64,000 bases of DNA from Prunella strophiata (taxonomy: Eukaryota; Chordata; Aves; Passeriformes; Prunellidae). Shown here piece after piece: positions 24,001-37,300 of this stretch (position 1 is its first letter; each line of letters starts with the position of its first letter). The position numbers and the translations under genes were made by a program. The notes beneath the pieces are model-generated. The model was not told the DNA's origin, did not search any database, and worked only from the letters and a program-made list of their open reading frames with translations. Where the stretch lies: assembly GCA_036583965.1 (NCBI GenBank), contig JAZBQD010000015.1, positions 23,217,310 to 23,281,309 of the forward strand, in the 5' to 3' direction.

Positions 24001-26780
24001 TATACACACTAGAGATTAAGATCTGTTAACCGCTGGTTTATCCTTGTGCATATAAAGGTAGAAAATGTAAATAGACTGGCAGACCCATAATGCTGGAAGA
24101 CAGTTCAGTGTTTACTCAGTTAATAGAAAGTTGCATAGAATTGTAGGTCTTTATAAAGGCATCTTCTACGTGGTAAAATCTCCCTGACCTACCGTACTCC
24201 ATCTGGCAGCAGTACGGGAGAAAGGCAAGGCTAGTCCTGCTCTGGTCAACACTACCCAGCACTTCTGAGGAAAGTGGCTGTAGAGAAGCACCACGCCAGA
24301 AACATCCAGGAGGACAGCACATGGACATTTCATTTGCAAGGCTACCAGTTTCTATAAATTGTAGGAACTGTTTGCAACCAGGGACTATTAAAACGTTACT
24401 TCATACAAACATCTAAGAACAGTTCAGATAAAACCACTTTTGGCCAGTCAAAATACATCACTGTAGCAGGTATTTTGCTTGACTGTGCAAATCCTTTCTA
24501 TGCTGCCAAGAAAGTCTTGTATATGCAAGTTCCACATACCTTACTTAACCACTTGCTCTGAGTTTTGTGTCTGAATCTCCCAGGCTTGGTACTGTGACAC
24601 TGTGTATCCACCTAACTGAGGATGAAGACTTAATCTCGGTTTAATTCTAATGCCACATTAACTCCCTGCCACATGCTGACAGCTCACACTGGTAAGTTGG
24701 CTGGTGGCACAAGCTGGTGAGGCCACATCTCTGCTTTTGGGCTGAAGGAACAATCACACCACACTTGTTCTCTCTCTTTGCTCTCCCTCTTCCAGCTGCA
24801 AAGAGCCAGAAGCAGCAATTCAAAATACAACAATTTGCACAGTTACTGGTACACTTGGAGCAGCAGTTCCACTTGTGAGGAAATGGAACTGATTAAAGTG
24901 TGATTTCGTATGAGAATAGTAATACCAGTAATTCCATGCTGGAATCCTCCTGTAATGCACTTTTAGTGGTGTCTCATATAATGCTAAAGTGTGATCATGA
25001 CTAGGCAAGTACCATTTTCAAGTGAATGTCTTATGTCAAATCTAGTACAATATTTGGAGTCTTAAGTTTTTGTGAACAGGATTAACAGACTATTTGAAAG
25101 ACAGAAAAAAAAAATCCCTTGCTGTTGCCAACTGCTATTAAGAGCTGCATAATACATGAGACTGGAAAAGGAAGAAGTAGATGAAATATTAACAGGGCTA
25201 TTTAATGTCAGTCTAGTCAATTGTAAGACAGGTCAAATGATGATGATACTTCAGCAATGCCACCCTGTGAGGGGTTCATTAGCGGAGGAAAATCTGAAGT
25301 GAAAAACTGTTACCAGCCCAGAGGAATGGCATAAAGCTTAAAGTCACCAGAGGGACCTGATGCCATTAGCTACTGTGTGCCTATTTAAAACATCTCTGAA
25401 AGTGCTTCCTTGCTGCTAAAGGGAATCCCAAACTGACAGCCCATGCCAGCAGCTGGTGGACCCAAAGCATTGCCACATTTCCACACTGGAAGTTCAGCCT
25501 GTCAGAGCTTGATAGCACAGCAATAGTCCTTCCTTGCCACCTAGGACATGTTTTCTCACAGTTTCATGTCCATCACTTCAGGAAAAAGACAGCAGGCCAA
25601 ATGCTAAGTAAACATTAAATAAACCCTATTTCTGGTACTAGGAGGAATTTAGTCAGAAATGTGTGGGTGAAGTTTCTAAAGCAAACAAATGCAGAGATCC
25701 CATTATGGGGAACGCATAGAGCAAATAACTTGCTTTCTTCTGTGGTCAGAACAGAAAAGATTGGGTTACTGCCCTCTGACTCAGGAAAGGTGATCCAGCT
25801 CATCAAGTTCTAATGGATTTTGAAGTAATTTTCTTCTTTACATTAGGCAAAGTAGATAAAGTCACATCACAACCACACAGTTACAGTACACAGAAAAGCA
25901 CTAACTGAATCTAATAGCACGAAATCTGGTGTTGTGAACAAGCTTGAAAATTAGTGTGAATGCTGCAATAATGTCACACAGAGCACAGACACTCACAGCT
26001 TGCTTGCTCAGAACACAAGAGTAACAGCATTCTTACTTTCTACCTATTGCTTTAATACACACACTGATGTAAGTGAACTGATCACTGAACATTTAGTGTG
26101 AATGAAGGTCTTCCAAATTATAGCTACTGGTTTACTGTTTTAGATTATTAAATATGGCTGCTTAAGAGATGTGCTATGGCATGAATTGGTGAGATTGCTA
26201 GAACCCCAAATACTCTCAATTACTTTACAGAAGAGCTATTTATGTCAGTTTTTAAATACACAAGACCAGTTTTTAAATACGTAAGACCTGAATATGTGCA
26301 CATCTGCCTCAGTGGTACTAAAGAAACAGCAAGTTAGAAGGATTTATTAGTGCCCAAAATTCAGACAACTCTGACCACAAATCTTCATAATGTAGATTAT
26401 ATGCTAAAGAAGATTGCTGCCTCTCTCTTTGGTTATGCTATTAGCTATAAAAGCATTGCTCTGAGTGACAGCAAGGCATGCACAGTAATGCAGTTGCTTT
26501 CTAAACTATAAAATTAACATATTTCGGGTTGTTGAACCTGCACGCATTTTCCTGAGCCTCCAAAACTGATTTAATACCTTCAGTAAACAGAAGGCCAGAT
26601 ATGTCTATAATTAGTCCACTGATGAGCTGAGAATATGGCTTAGTTATACCACTGAAAGCAACATGGAACAGGCTGTGTAAAAAGTTTGGAGAAAGTCTTT
26701 GAACAGATTTCTCATGGAGTCCTTACAGATAAATGCCTCCTTGATTTGTGGGTCCATTAAAAAATCCTACTGCAAACTCT
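21036..26780. other. Intergenic region downstream of VIRMA, no gene seen
   Basis: No exon-like reading frame with matching splice sites and no recognisable repeat was found. It holds an alternative AATAAA (21490-21495), a T-rich run (22810-22829) and a short tandem duplication at about 26248-26288. The longer open frames here are short and have no recognisable protein content. Confidence 0.6.
26248..26288. repeat. Short direct tandem duplication
   Basis: Two adjacent copies of CAGTTTTTAAATAC followed by a similar ACAAGAC/GTAAGAC tail, period about 21 bases. No functional signal is attached to it. Confidence 0.6.
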
Positions 26781-29700
26781 GAATCATAGAATCATCAAGG
26801 GTGGAAAAGACCAAGTTCAACTGTCAACCCAGAAGCTAGCCCTACAACCCCTGAACCACTAAACCATTGCTCAGCCCCAGATCCCTCAGCCCCAGATCCT
26901 GACAACTCTTCAATACCTCCAGGGATGGTGACTCCACCAGCTCCCTGGGCATCCTATTCCAATGCTTGACCACCATAACAGTGAAAACTTTTTTCCTAAC
27001 ATCTAATCTGTAATCTCCCCTGTCCTGAGCTTAAGGCCATTTCCTCTTATCCTCTCACTGTAGACACAGTAGTAGAGACCTGGCTACACCCTCCTTTCAG
27101 GGAGTTGTAGAGAGTGAAGAGGTCCCCCCTGAGCCTCCTCTTCTGCAGACTAAACAAACCCAGCTCTTTCAGCTGCTCCTCACAAGACAAGCTTTCTAGA
27201 CCTTTCATGAGCTTTGCTGCCCTTTGCTGGACACGCTTCAGCATTTCAATTTCCTTTTAAAGTGAAGGGCCAAAACTGGACACAGCTCGAGGTGTGGCCT
27301 CACCAGTGCCAAATGCAGAGGGACAATCACTGCCACACTATTTCTGATACAGGCCAGGATGCCATTGGCCTTCTTGGCCACCTGGGCACATGCTGGCTCA
27401 TATTAAGCTCGTTGTCAACCAGCACACCCAAGTCCCTTTCTGCTGAACAGTTCTTGAGCCACTCTGCCCTCAGCCTGTAGCACTGCATGGGGCTGCTGCA
27501 ACCCAAGTGCAGGACCCAGCACTTCACCTTACTGAACCTCGTGCACTTGTCCTTGGCACATTGATCGAGTTTGTCCAGGTCTGTCTGCAGAGCCTTCCTA
27601 CCCTTAAGCAGATAAACACTCCCATGACCTGGTGTTGTCTGCAAATTTACTCAGGATGCACTCAATCTCCACAGTCCAGATCATTAATAATGGTGTTAAA
27701 CAGGACTGGCCCAAATACTGAGCCCTGGGGAACACCACTAGAGACCAGCTGCCAAGTAGACTTAGCTCCATTCCCCACCACTCTCTGGGCCTCACAAACA
27801 GCCAACTTTTTATCCACTGGAGAGTCCACCCATCTAAGTCCCAAGCAGCCAGTTTTTCTAGGAGGATGCTATGGAAGATGGTGTGAAATGCTTTACTGAA
27901 GTCTAGATAGACAACATCCACAGCCTTTGCCTCATCTTCTCAGCAGGCCACTTAACCATATGAGATCAGATCAGTAAAGCAGGACCAGCCTTTCTTCAGT
28001 CTATGTTGTCTGGGCTTGATGCCCTTGGTTGTCCTGCATGTGCCATGTAATGGCACTCAGGATGATCTCTTCCAGAACCTTGCCCAGAGCTGAGGTCAGG
28101 CTGACAGGCCTGTAGCTGCCCCCCAGATCATCCTTCCAACAATTCTTGTAGATGGGTGTTACACCTGCTAATCTCCAGTCACCTGGAACTTCTCCAGTTA
28201 AGCAGGACTGCTGTACAGATGATTGAAAGTGTTTTGGCAAATTCACAGAATCACAAGGTTGGAAGAGACCATCAAGATCACCGAGTCCAACCCATGCCCT
28301 AACACCTCAACTAAACCAGGGCACCCAGTGCCTACATCCAGTCTTTTTTAAACACATCCAGGGCATGGTGACTCCACCACCTCCCTGGGCAGGCCATTCC
28401 AGAACTTTATCACTCTTTCTGTGAAAAATTTCTTCCTTATATCCAAACTATATTTCCCTTGGTGCAGCTTTAGACTGTGTCCTCTGGTTCTGTCAGTTGC
28501 TGCCTGGAGAAAGAGACCAACCCCCACCTGACTGCACAGCCACCTTTCAGGGAGTTGTAGAGAGTGATAAGGTCACCTCTGAGTCTCCTTTTCTCCAGGC
28601 TAAACACCCCCAGCTCCCTCAGTCATTCCTCACAGGGTTTGTGTTCCAAGCCCCTCACCAGCCTCGTTGCCTCTTCTGGACGCGCTCAAGTGTCTCAGCA
28701 TCCTTCCCAAACTGAGGGCCAGAACTGGACACACACTCAAGGTGTGGCCTCACCAGTGCCAGTAGGTACTTTTGCCAGTTCCCTCATTACTTTGGGGTGG
28801 ACCCCATCAGGGCCCATAGCCCTGTGAGTGTCTAACTGGCACAGCCACAGATGGTCACTAACCATCTCGTCCTGGACTACGGGAGCTTCACTCATCTGTC
28901 CATCAACAACTTCCATCTCAGGGAGCTGGGTATCCTGAGGATAACTGATCTCAATATTGAAGACTGAGGCAAAGAATGCATTAAGTACCTCTGCCTTTTC
29001 CTCAACCCCTGTCACTACACCACCCTCTGGATTCAACTAATGGTGGAGAAAGTCCTTGACCCTCCTTTTGCTGTCAATGTATTTACAGAAACATTTTTTG
29101 TTGTCTTTAACTGTAGTGGCCAAAGCAAGTTCTTAGCTGGGCTCTGTCCCTTTTAATCTTCCTACATGACCTTGTGACATCCTTACAGTCCTCCCAAATC
29201 ACCTGACCCTCCTTCCAGAGGTGATATATTCTCTTTTCCCCCCTAAGTTCCAGCTTAAGTTTTCTGTTTAACCACACTGGTCTTTTTCCCTGACAGCTTG
29301 TCTTTCCACACATGGGGACAGTCTGTTCCTGAATATTTAACAATTCCTTTTTAAAGCACATCCAGCCTTCCTGGACTCCTTTGCCCTTCAGAACTGACTT
29401 CCAAGGGACTTGGTCAATCAGTGTCCTAAACAGACCAAAGTCCAGGGCAGAAGTTTTGCTGGTGCCCCTCCTCACTTCACCCAGTACAGAAAACCCTAAC
29501 AGTTTGTGGTCACTCTGCCCAAGATGGCCACTGACCATCACATCACCCACCAGTCTTTCTTTGCCCACAAGGAACAGGGCCCCTTCTCTGTTAGGCTCAT
29601 TTACCAGTTGTTAGTTAGAAAGCTGTCTTCCACACACTCCATGAACCCCCAGGCTGCTTCCTCTCTGCTGTATGTCCAGCAGACATCTGGCAAGTTGAAG

Positions 29701-30420
29701 TCACCCCTGAGCACAAAGGCTGGTGACTGTGACACCTCTGCCAGCTGCTTGCAGAACACCTCATCAGCCTGTTCCTGGCTGGATGGACTCTAACAGACTC
29801 CCACCATGACATCTGCCCTGCTGATCCTCCCCTGTGATCCTCACCCAGAGGCACTCAACCTTGTCATCATCATCATCATTCATTTCAATACAATCAGAAC
29901 ACTCCCTATTGTACAGTGCTACCCAACCACCTCTCCTGCCTCGCCTGTCTCTTCTAAAGAGCTTATATCCAGCCATTGCAGCTCTCCCATGATGACAGTC
30001 ATCCCACCATGTTTCTGTGATGGTGACAGCATCAAAACCTTCTGCTGAACAATGGCTTCCAGCTCCTCCTGCTTGCTGCCCACGCTGTGTTGGTGCAGAT
30101 GCACTTTAGCCAGGCCAATGGTTTTGCCTGCATCACAGACCTGCCAGCCTAGGTTCAACTCTAGTGATCCTCCTCCACCTTCTGAGGTGCATTTCACTGG
30201 TATTTGCCTCAGGGCAGGTAGAGAATCAATCTCTTCCTCAGATACTCTAATGTCCCCTAACCCTTCCACCCCCTCTTTGAGTTGTACTGCTGAGCAGAGC
30301 AGATCACTGACCCACTGGCACTCACACAGGTGTTCTGTTACCCTCTGATGCCAGTGCCAGGCTCTGGCACTCCCTGAAGCCTGCTGGAGCACTAACACAG
30401 ATGTCTGAAGCCCAAGTGAC
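26781..30420 (-). mobile_element. Large CR1 LINE, antisense, interrupted by a second CR1
   Basis: Read on the - strand, the element runs from upstream of ORF2 (about 30420) through an endonuclease domain (GYKLFRRDRRGRRGG near 29930-29976). Next come the linker with VWLNRKLKLELRG-type sequence (about 29270) and a reverse transcriptase with the SGVPQGS motif (about 27740). It ends in a 3' UTR and tail at 26781 with GAATCATAGAATCAT on the + strand. Frameshifts and stops break the ORF, so it is not active. Removing the nested copy leaves about 3.1 kb, so the ORF1 end is truncated. It fills most of the gap between the 3' ends of VIRMA and the RING gene. Confidence 0.92.
28244..28762 (-). mobile_element. 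CR1 LINE copy nested inside the larger CR1
   Basis: A second CR1 3' end (CACAGAATCACAAGGTTGG on the + strand) starts here and runs to about 28762. The outer element then resumes at the TTTTGCCAGTTCCCTCA block. The outer sequence on the two sides is contiguous in CR1 consensus order, which shows insertion rather than chance adjacency. The nested copy is 5'-truncated and in the same orientation. No clear target duplication is visible. Confidence 0.85.
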
Positions 30421-31318
30421 TGTGCAAATATTCACTTCTTGTGCATATCAAGTAGCCTTAAACCTGCCACAAGAAAATTAAGGATACTCTAGGTATTTAT
30501 AGATACTTTAAAGACATTGAGTAGCAAATGACTGGTCTTATGCTTAAAAGATCCTGTAGAAATCACCTGATAGTTTCACATATAAAAGCTTCAAATTTTT
30601 AAGTAAAAAGCATTCCCACAAACTCAAAGTTATTCACACATCTGTTCAAGGGGTTTTAGGTTATTCTACTACCTCGGGCTTTAGTATTAGTCTCTTAAGT
30701 GTGTTATCAGCCTGAGAAATAAGAAGAAGCTCTAAAGTAACAGTCAACCTCACACAAAGCTGTTATATAGCAGAAGAATTACAATTTAAAGTGCTTGCTT
30801 TCCACCTTTGAAGTAAGACCTTCTACAGACTACAAACAAACAAAATCTTATTAATTTCTATTACTGACTTACTAATTCTACTATTCACTTTTCCCCAAAT
30901 TAAGTACATCCCAAATGGTCACATGTGCTTTTTTGTTTGAAACAGAAATACTGAGATGTTTTTTTCTTCCTGGTCCATAATAGTCCATATCTTTGACTTT
31001 AAAAGGCTGTAGCTTTCAGTCTTGAAAGATTCCTGTAACTGATGCAGTAAAGAGACAATAAATCAAGTCTCCATTCCCTTTTTATAAAAACATTAGCTAA
31101 AAATATGTCTTCTGATTACTGGTTTTAATGATCAGTATTCCCTCAGGAAAAAAGATTTCTGTTTGTTTTTATGGCCCCAAAGGAAATACAGCTGTAATTT
31201 AGACTTTAAAAAAAAAAACAAGTAAATCAGAAATTATATAAAGTTTACCAATCATTCAAAGAAAGTAGTTTGCCAGAAGCCAGTATTTGAAGAAAATGCT
31301 TTTTGAGCTCAGTACTAT
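30421..31318 (-). other. Probable 3' UTR and downstream flank of the RING gene
   Basis: No coding signal. On the - strand a variant poly(A) signal ATTAAA (31129-31124) lies about 190 bases past the stop codon; no canonical AATAAA was seen nearer. The end of the transcript is therefore uncertain. Confidence 0.35.
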
Positions 31319-34300
31319 TTAGATAACTGTAACCTCCCTAGGTTTTCTTTTTACACTCTCTAGTCGTGTCAAGGGACGGAAATTTGACTTCCTGCTTCCC
31401 TCTGTAGTAGTTAATCTACAGTCCTTCTGCAGCCCCTTCAGCAGCTCCATTAGCTCCCGTTTCTCCAGCTCTGCCTGCTCCAGCTCTTGACGGTGCTGCC
31501 TCTCTGCAGCCATCAGAGACCGTACATCTGACATCATTCGTGACATCTGACTCTGAAATGCAAATACAAACTTACTGAAAGAAGCAAACCCTCTTCTAAT
31601 GATGGTGCAATGAAGTCAAACTGGCCACACATGTAGGGTGAATAAAACCCACCAAAATAATTTTTGACAGTGCAACAAATATAAACAATTTGAGACACAA
31701 TCCAGCATTTACCTTCTGGACAGCCTTGTTCTAAAGATTCCAATATGTTCTTCAAAAATATTTTGTTTTCATATTTTGTTTCTTATGAAGTATGATAAGA
31801 AACAGCCAATTCACCCACTTGCTGCTTTTATCTTCTATTTCAAGAATCCAAACAAAATATGGTTGTGGTTTTCTTCAGATACATTCTTCAAGGATTTAAC
31901 ATCAAATCCAGTAAAAAAAACTGTGTAAACTATGAAGTTTTCAAAAACTTTTATAAAGCTTTTAAAAACTATTGCTTCTCAATAAAATCATTGTTCTGTG
32001 ATATAATAAAAAGAGGATGAATAAAAGGATAAGACAGCCTTGCTTGTTACTTGATGAAGTTTACTGTGAACCTTTCCAACCTTCTGACCACAGTGCAAAT
32101 ACCACTGTTGGCAGTAGGGCTCTGTGTCAGCTCTGGACTAAGCCACTTTGGATAGCAATTAAAAATGGAGCTGGATGTTTAATTACATCCAGTTTGTGAT
32201 GTATACTCTACATTTAGACACTGAAATCAGTTTCAGATTGATCTGTTGACAATGTTATGCATGCACAGAACATGTGTGGAGTACCCAGGTGGGCTCCAGT
32301 AAACCTGAAGCAGATAAACCACAGGAATACAGCATCCAGCCTATTTCTCCACAGAGCTAACCTGGCAAAGCTTTGATGCTTTTGCTTCCCATACTTAATG
32401 CCATTTTCCTCTGTATGAGACTTTATTTACAAAATAAGAAACTGCTACTGGGAAAAGCAGAAAGCTAAACAGTTAAGAGAGAGAAAAAAAAAAAAAAGGA
32501 TTGTATTTACCTTTAGTTCTTCAATTTCATTTTGCAGAATACTCTCTTTTTGGACCATATGCCTTCTCTGTGAATCTAACCTTGACTCCATCTCATGTTT
32601 TGCCTCCTCCACTCTGCAGATCATTTCTGACCTAAAAAGTTTATTTCTCCTTGTTAAGTCTTGTAAGCAGAGAAAAGAATGATTTTCAAAATCCAGAAAG
32701 CCTTCTTGCAGCCAAACAGACTGAACTGATTCCCATCAAGCTCTACAGGATGCCTCTGTAGAGGCATGATTTATTAATTAAAAAAACCCAAACCAGCATA
32801 AAGAAGTGCTTTGTGCCCAAGGGCATTAAAGTGCCCATGAGGAGCCTATAGAGGGACAATCATATCATATCCCTCAAGTGATTCCAAGAGCTCAAGAAGG
32901 TGTATTTATGATTTTAAGTGATTTTCTGCTGTTTGCCTACAGTACATGCTTGCTGAGTGCTATGAAACAGAGGCAGCCAAGATAAAAAGTCTGAATCCTA
33001 TAGTAGTGGTAAACATGTAAGGAAGTGAGACAGCCTGAGTGTGTGGACATGGTAGGCACTTACAGACACAGTTTAGTGGTGGGCCTGAATTAACTGCTGG
33101 ACTCGATGATCTTAAAGCTCTTTTTCAATCTAAATGATTCCATGGTTCTGTGTAATCTTGTTCACTTTTATGGTGGACACTAAGTGACAATAAACTGTTA
33201 TGTATGCAGTAAACTGTTATAGCCTAGTCACTCACACAGCTCCACAGCCAAAACAGATGGCACTGCACTGAACTTTCGAGTTCAGAAACCAGGTAGCAAA
33301 ATCACTTGTGTCTCAACGCATTTAAATCATATTTGAGCCTGACTTCACAGCAGTGCTCAAAAGCACAACACTTAGGAGCTGAAAGATACAAATGGGAAGG
33401 AGCATGAGTGGGGAAAAAAAAAGTACAACTGGAATATAATGAAAAGGGAAAGCTACAGAAACATACATAAGAGGAAAACAATGAGTTATATTCACTGACT
33501 GTTAATCTACCAGAACTTAAAAAAAAAATCAAAATTAGACCTTCAGTGGTTGAATCTACCTGTACCTGCCAAAATAATTACAGATTTTTATCTTCTCAAT
33601 CTGTAAAAACATAAACTAAATACAATTATTAAATAATGTGGCTTTGACTCTATAACAGGCCAACAGAAAAATTAAATTGCCAACTTCAATTTTCTTAGGT
33701 TTTTTGTCATTTTAAATAGTAGGCTTGCAGTTCTGTTCAACAGCAAGCAATAGTATTTTAAGATTTATAGTAACTTGGAAAAAAATGCCTAACAACAAAA
33801 GAATCAAAACAGCAAGAATTTAAAGTCTATACTGATACATAACAAAATTCTGGCCCGTTAGCATCAAGTAATTAACAGACCATTTAACAGATACCAGAAT
33901 CCAGTGCTAGCATTTCAAAGTGCTTGGTGCAGTGCCTTTAAGCCCAGCCCGCCACAGACCCGAGAGAAAGAGAAGCTCTGTACCGAAGCAGCTCCAGCTC
34001 GGTCCTCAGCTCAGCCACGCAGTTGTGCTGCGCGTCCTCGGCGCTGAGCAGCGTGTAGCCGCAGCCGTTGGGGCACTCCCGGCTCCGGAACTCGCACACC
34101 GCCAGGTGCCCGTCCAGGTTGCGCCGCTCGATCTGCACCGGTGCAGCCTGAGCAAGGGGGAGAGGGCAACACAGCCAGCTACAACACAGCCATTGTGAGC
34201 CATTCAAACAAAAACACTCAAGCAAGGAAGCTCAGAGAAGTGATTTCTTTAGGATGTGAAATATGGCAGTTACACTGATAGAACGCTGTTAAGAGGTCTG

Positions 34301-37300
34301 ATTAAGGTATTTATCCATTAACTGAAAGTACTGAAAGGCTGGAAGGAGGTACTTTCTGTAAAGTCTTCTACTGCTGGTCTGGCATTAAATCAACTTCAAT
34401 AATGACAACCCTGATGCCAAGCTAAAGTACTAGCAGCTTGCCTGTGCTACCATCATAGATTGCAATGACTGGAATTTATAAAGAATACACATGTGTAAAA
34501 AAATATAATTCTATCGAACTTAGAGAAAAGTCCAAAGATGCAGTAAAGAGAGATGTGGGTGATATGGAATGTAAACTTGTTTTCCAGACAATCTGTTGGT
34601 CTTGTCCATAATGTACTAGGCCATAATAATAAGTTAGAACATTTATATATGAACATTTAATAGTACAAAGATACTATTTGTACTATTAGTACAAATAATA
34701 GATTTGTACTAATCTAAAAGTAATTAGAAAGATAGAAATATTTCCACAGAAATTCTAGGATACAAACTTTGCAGTTCCATAGTGATTAAAAGTAAAATGT
34801 AAAGAATCAAAAATAAGCACTATATAAATTATTGCTGCATTCAACACTCTAAACTTCAAGTTTGTAGTCTCAACTTATGAAGTCAAACTCAGGAAGTTTG
34901 TAGTTGAATTGTTGAGGCTCACTTTGTTGAAATACACACTTGCATTTAATTTGAAGAGAATATCAACTTAAGGAAACTGAAACAATGGAGTATTGAAGCT
35001 TCCCAACAATCCATGCCAGAAAATGAGTTCTCTAGAAGAGCTTTACTAATAAATATAATGATTTGTAATTGAGGTACTCAAAACACATTCCATGTATTTT
35101 GAGAGTTCAAGAGATGTAAGAGCCTTCACACCCCAAACACCCAGTGTGGTGTAAAAACATAAATCTGTAAAACACTGTAAAATACATAAATATGTAAAAC
35201 ACTACTGTTTCTGTAGGAAGTAGAACAGGTGAATCAAGAATCTGCAGAAGTCACTTCTGAGAAAAATTATAACTTCTAGCAGAGCAATTCTAGTACCTTA
35301 ATCATCTCATAATTAATTACAATGGCAGACTCAACTATGTCCTTAGCATCATTAATTAGAAATTAACTTTATCTAGAAACAGACAACATTTCAAATTAAT
35401 TCAACTGGGAAATTTTAACAGTACGTTCCTTTTTAGAGTCATGTTTCTTTCTCAGGAGGTGTAGCCTTGTTTTAAATAAAAACCTCAATAAGAACAATTC
35501 TAACTAGAATTTAGCTTAGAATAATTCTTATTTCCAAGATATGTTCTTGTTAAAACTATGTCACAGAGTTGGCAGCTGCACCAGAACCAGGTGTTTCATA
35601 AATAAATTATGATCCCTAAGTCTTCTGCAGGGGCTACTGCATTCATTCAATCATCAAAATATGCAGTCAGAACTGGAAAACAAACTCATAACTTGACAGA
35701 AAGCAAAACTAATGCACTACCACATTTTCATACATTTGAAGTTCATCATATTATTTTGGTTAGTTTTTGGATAAGAAACAGTTGCTAATCATCTTGACTG
35801 CCATAAACTAGTACTGTATTTTTTTAAAAAACACTGCTGTAAAGAGCAGACTGTGCCAAAGCTTTGAATTTCTGTTAGAAAATAATGGCCATTACTGCAG
35901 TTCTGTTGATGGTAAGATGACAAACGTGTTTGTTTAATATAAAGGATTCAACTTCTTTGAATGTTACTCACCAGCATTGGAGCAAGGGATCTGACTGTAC
36001 TCACACTCCCTTTCATGTCTGTCTATGGACTCCAGAGAACAAACCATTTCACAGCCATACTCTCTGTTTCTGCAATGTAGCTGAAGACGGTTTAAATCAT
36101 TTTTCATATATCTACATGCAAAGAAAAGAATTTGTTCTTAAATCTGGGAGCATTATTGAAAAATTTGTATTTTCAATTTTTGGGGAAAGAAAGCAAGATT
36201 CTAATCTCCATTAGGAAAAATTGTGAGTAACTAGCTGAATTTATTTCTTTTTTTAAGAATTCAAGTGACCATATCAGAAAAAAATCCAGCTTGAAAGAAA
36301 CAATGTTAATGAAAAATGCAGTCTCCAAATTTAAATGTGCAAATGAAATCTTTATTTTTGAATAATTTTTAATTGTAACCTTTCACTGGCTCAGCAGATA
36401 CTATCAATAACAAACACCAGGGCTACTCATTTGCCATTTAGGTTCTGTTTCTAAACATGCCAGACTAAAGGACTACAGTGAGTACAGACAAAACAATCTA
36501 AACATTAAACTCTAGTGCTCTGTCTACACTATAGTTAACTTCCAGACAGTAAAATCTCATGAATGAAAAATTATGTTTTGAGTACTAACAAAGTTAAATT
36601 TACTGTAGCTGGAGACTTTAAATACATAACTGTTAATCTGAGCAAGATTAGATAATGCAGGTGTTAAACAGCAAGCAGTGTCTACTGTTGCCACTGTTTT
36701 GTTCTGACACTAGCAGGAATTAACAGTTTAAAATAGAACAGTTTGTTTGGGAAAGACCAATAACAATCATATGGTCCAACTGCCTGACCAGTTATAGAGA
36801 ACAGCCTGATTGACACGGCAAGGTGGTTCACAACAGACATTCCTATGTCTAAACATCTTTTTCAAAAAGGATTTGAAGGTCAGAAATTTGGTCAATATCT
36901 CCAGGAATTGTTAATTACAAACCCCACTACAGCATCTAACTAAGACTGAAAAGAAAAGAGGTATAGAGTGTGTAGTGACTGTCATCAAGAGTCACTCTGC
37001 TTGCTTTCTCTAAAATCAAGTATGGAAAAGTTTTGATACCGTAAAGGACATTCAGAATAATATCCAGACAGGTATCTAGAATCAGCATTCAATATATAAA
37101 AAGGTGGAGAACAAACTAAGTGTCCTTTCAGTTTTGAAATCCTAACACCCTAACAGTTAGTTACAATAAATAGAAAATGCTAATACTTGAATGTAAGTAG
37201 TTGGGTGTCTGCCACAGGCATACTGGATAAAGACAGCCTGAGTGCTGGTGTTGACATGAGATGAAGCTGTGCAAGCAAAACTGAGAAACCCTAAATTCAT

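Noticed and set aside
29107..29568. 153-codon - strand frame, apparently a gene
   Set aside because: It is part of CR1 ORF2 between endonuclease and reverse transcriptase, broken on both sides.
29860..29885. CATCAT microsatellite
   Set aside because: Short trinucleotide run inside the CR1 endonuclease frame (Asp run); not an independent feature.
36735..36920. Possible degraded CR1 3' end (TCATATGGTCCAACTGCC)
   Set aside because: Similarity is limited to a few words; too weak to call.
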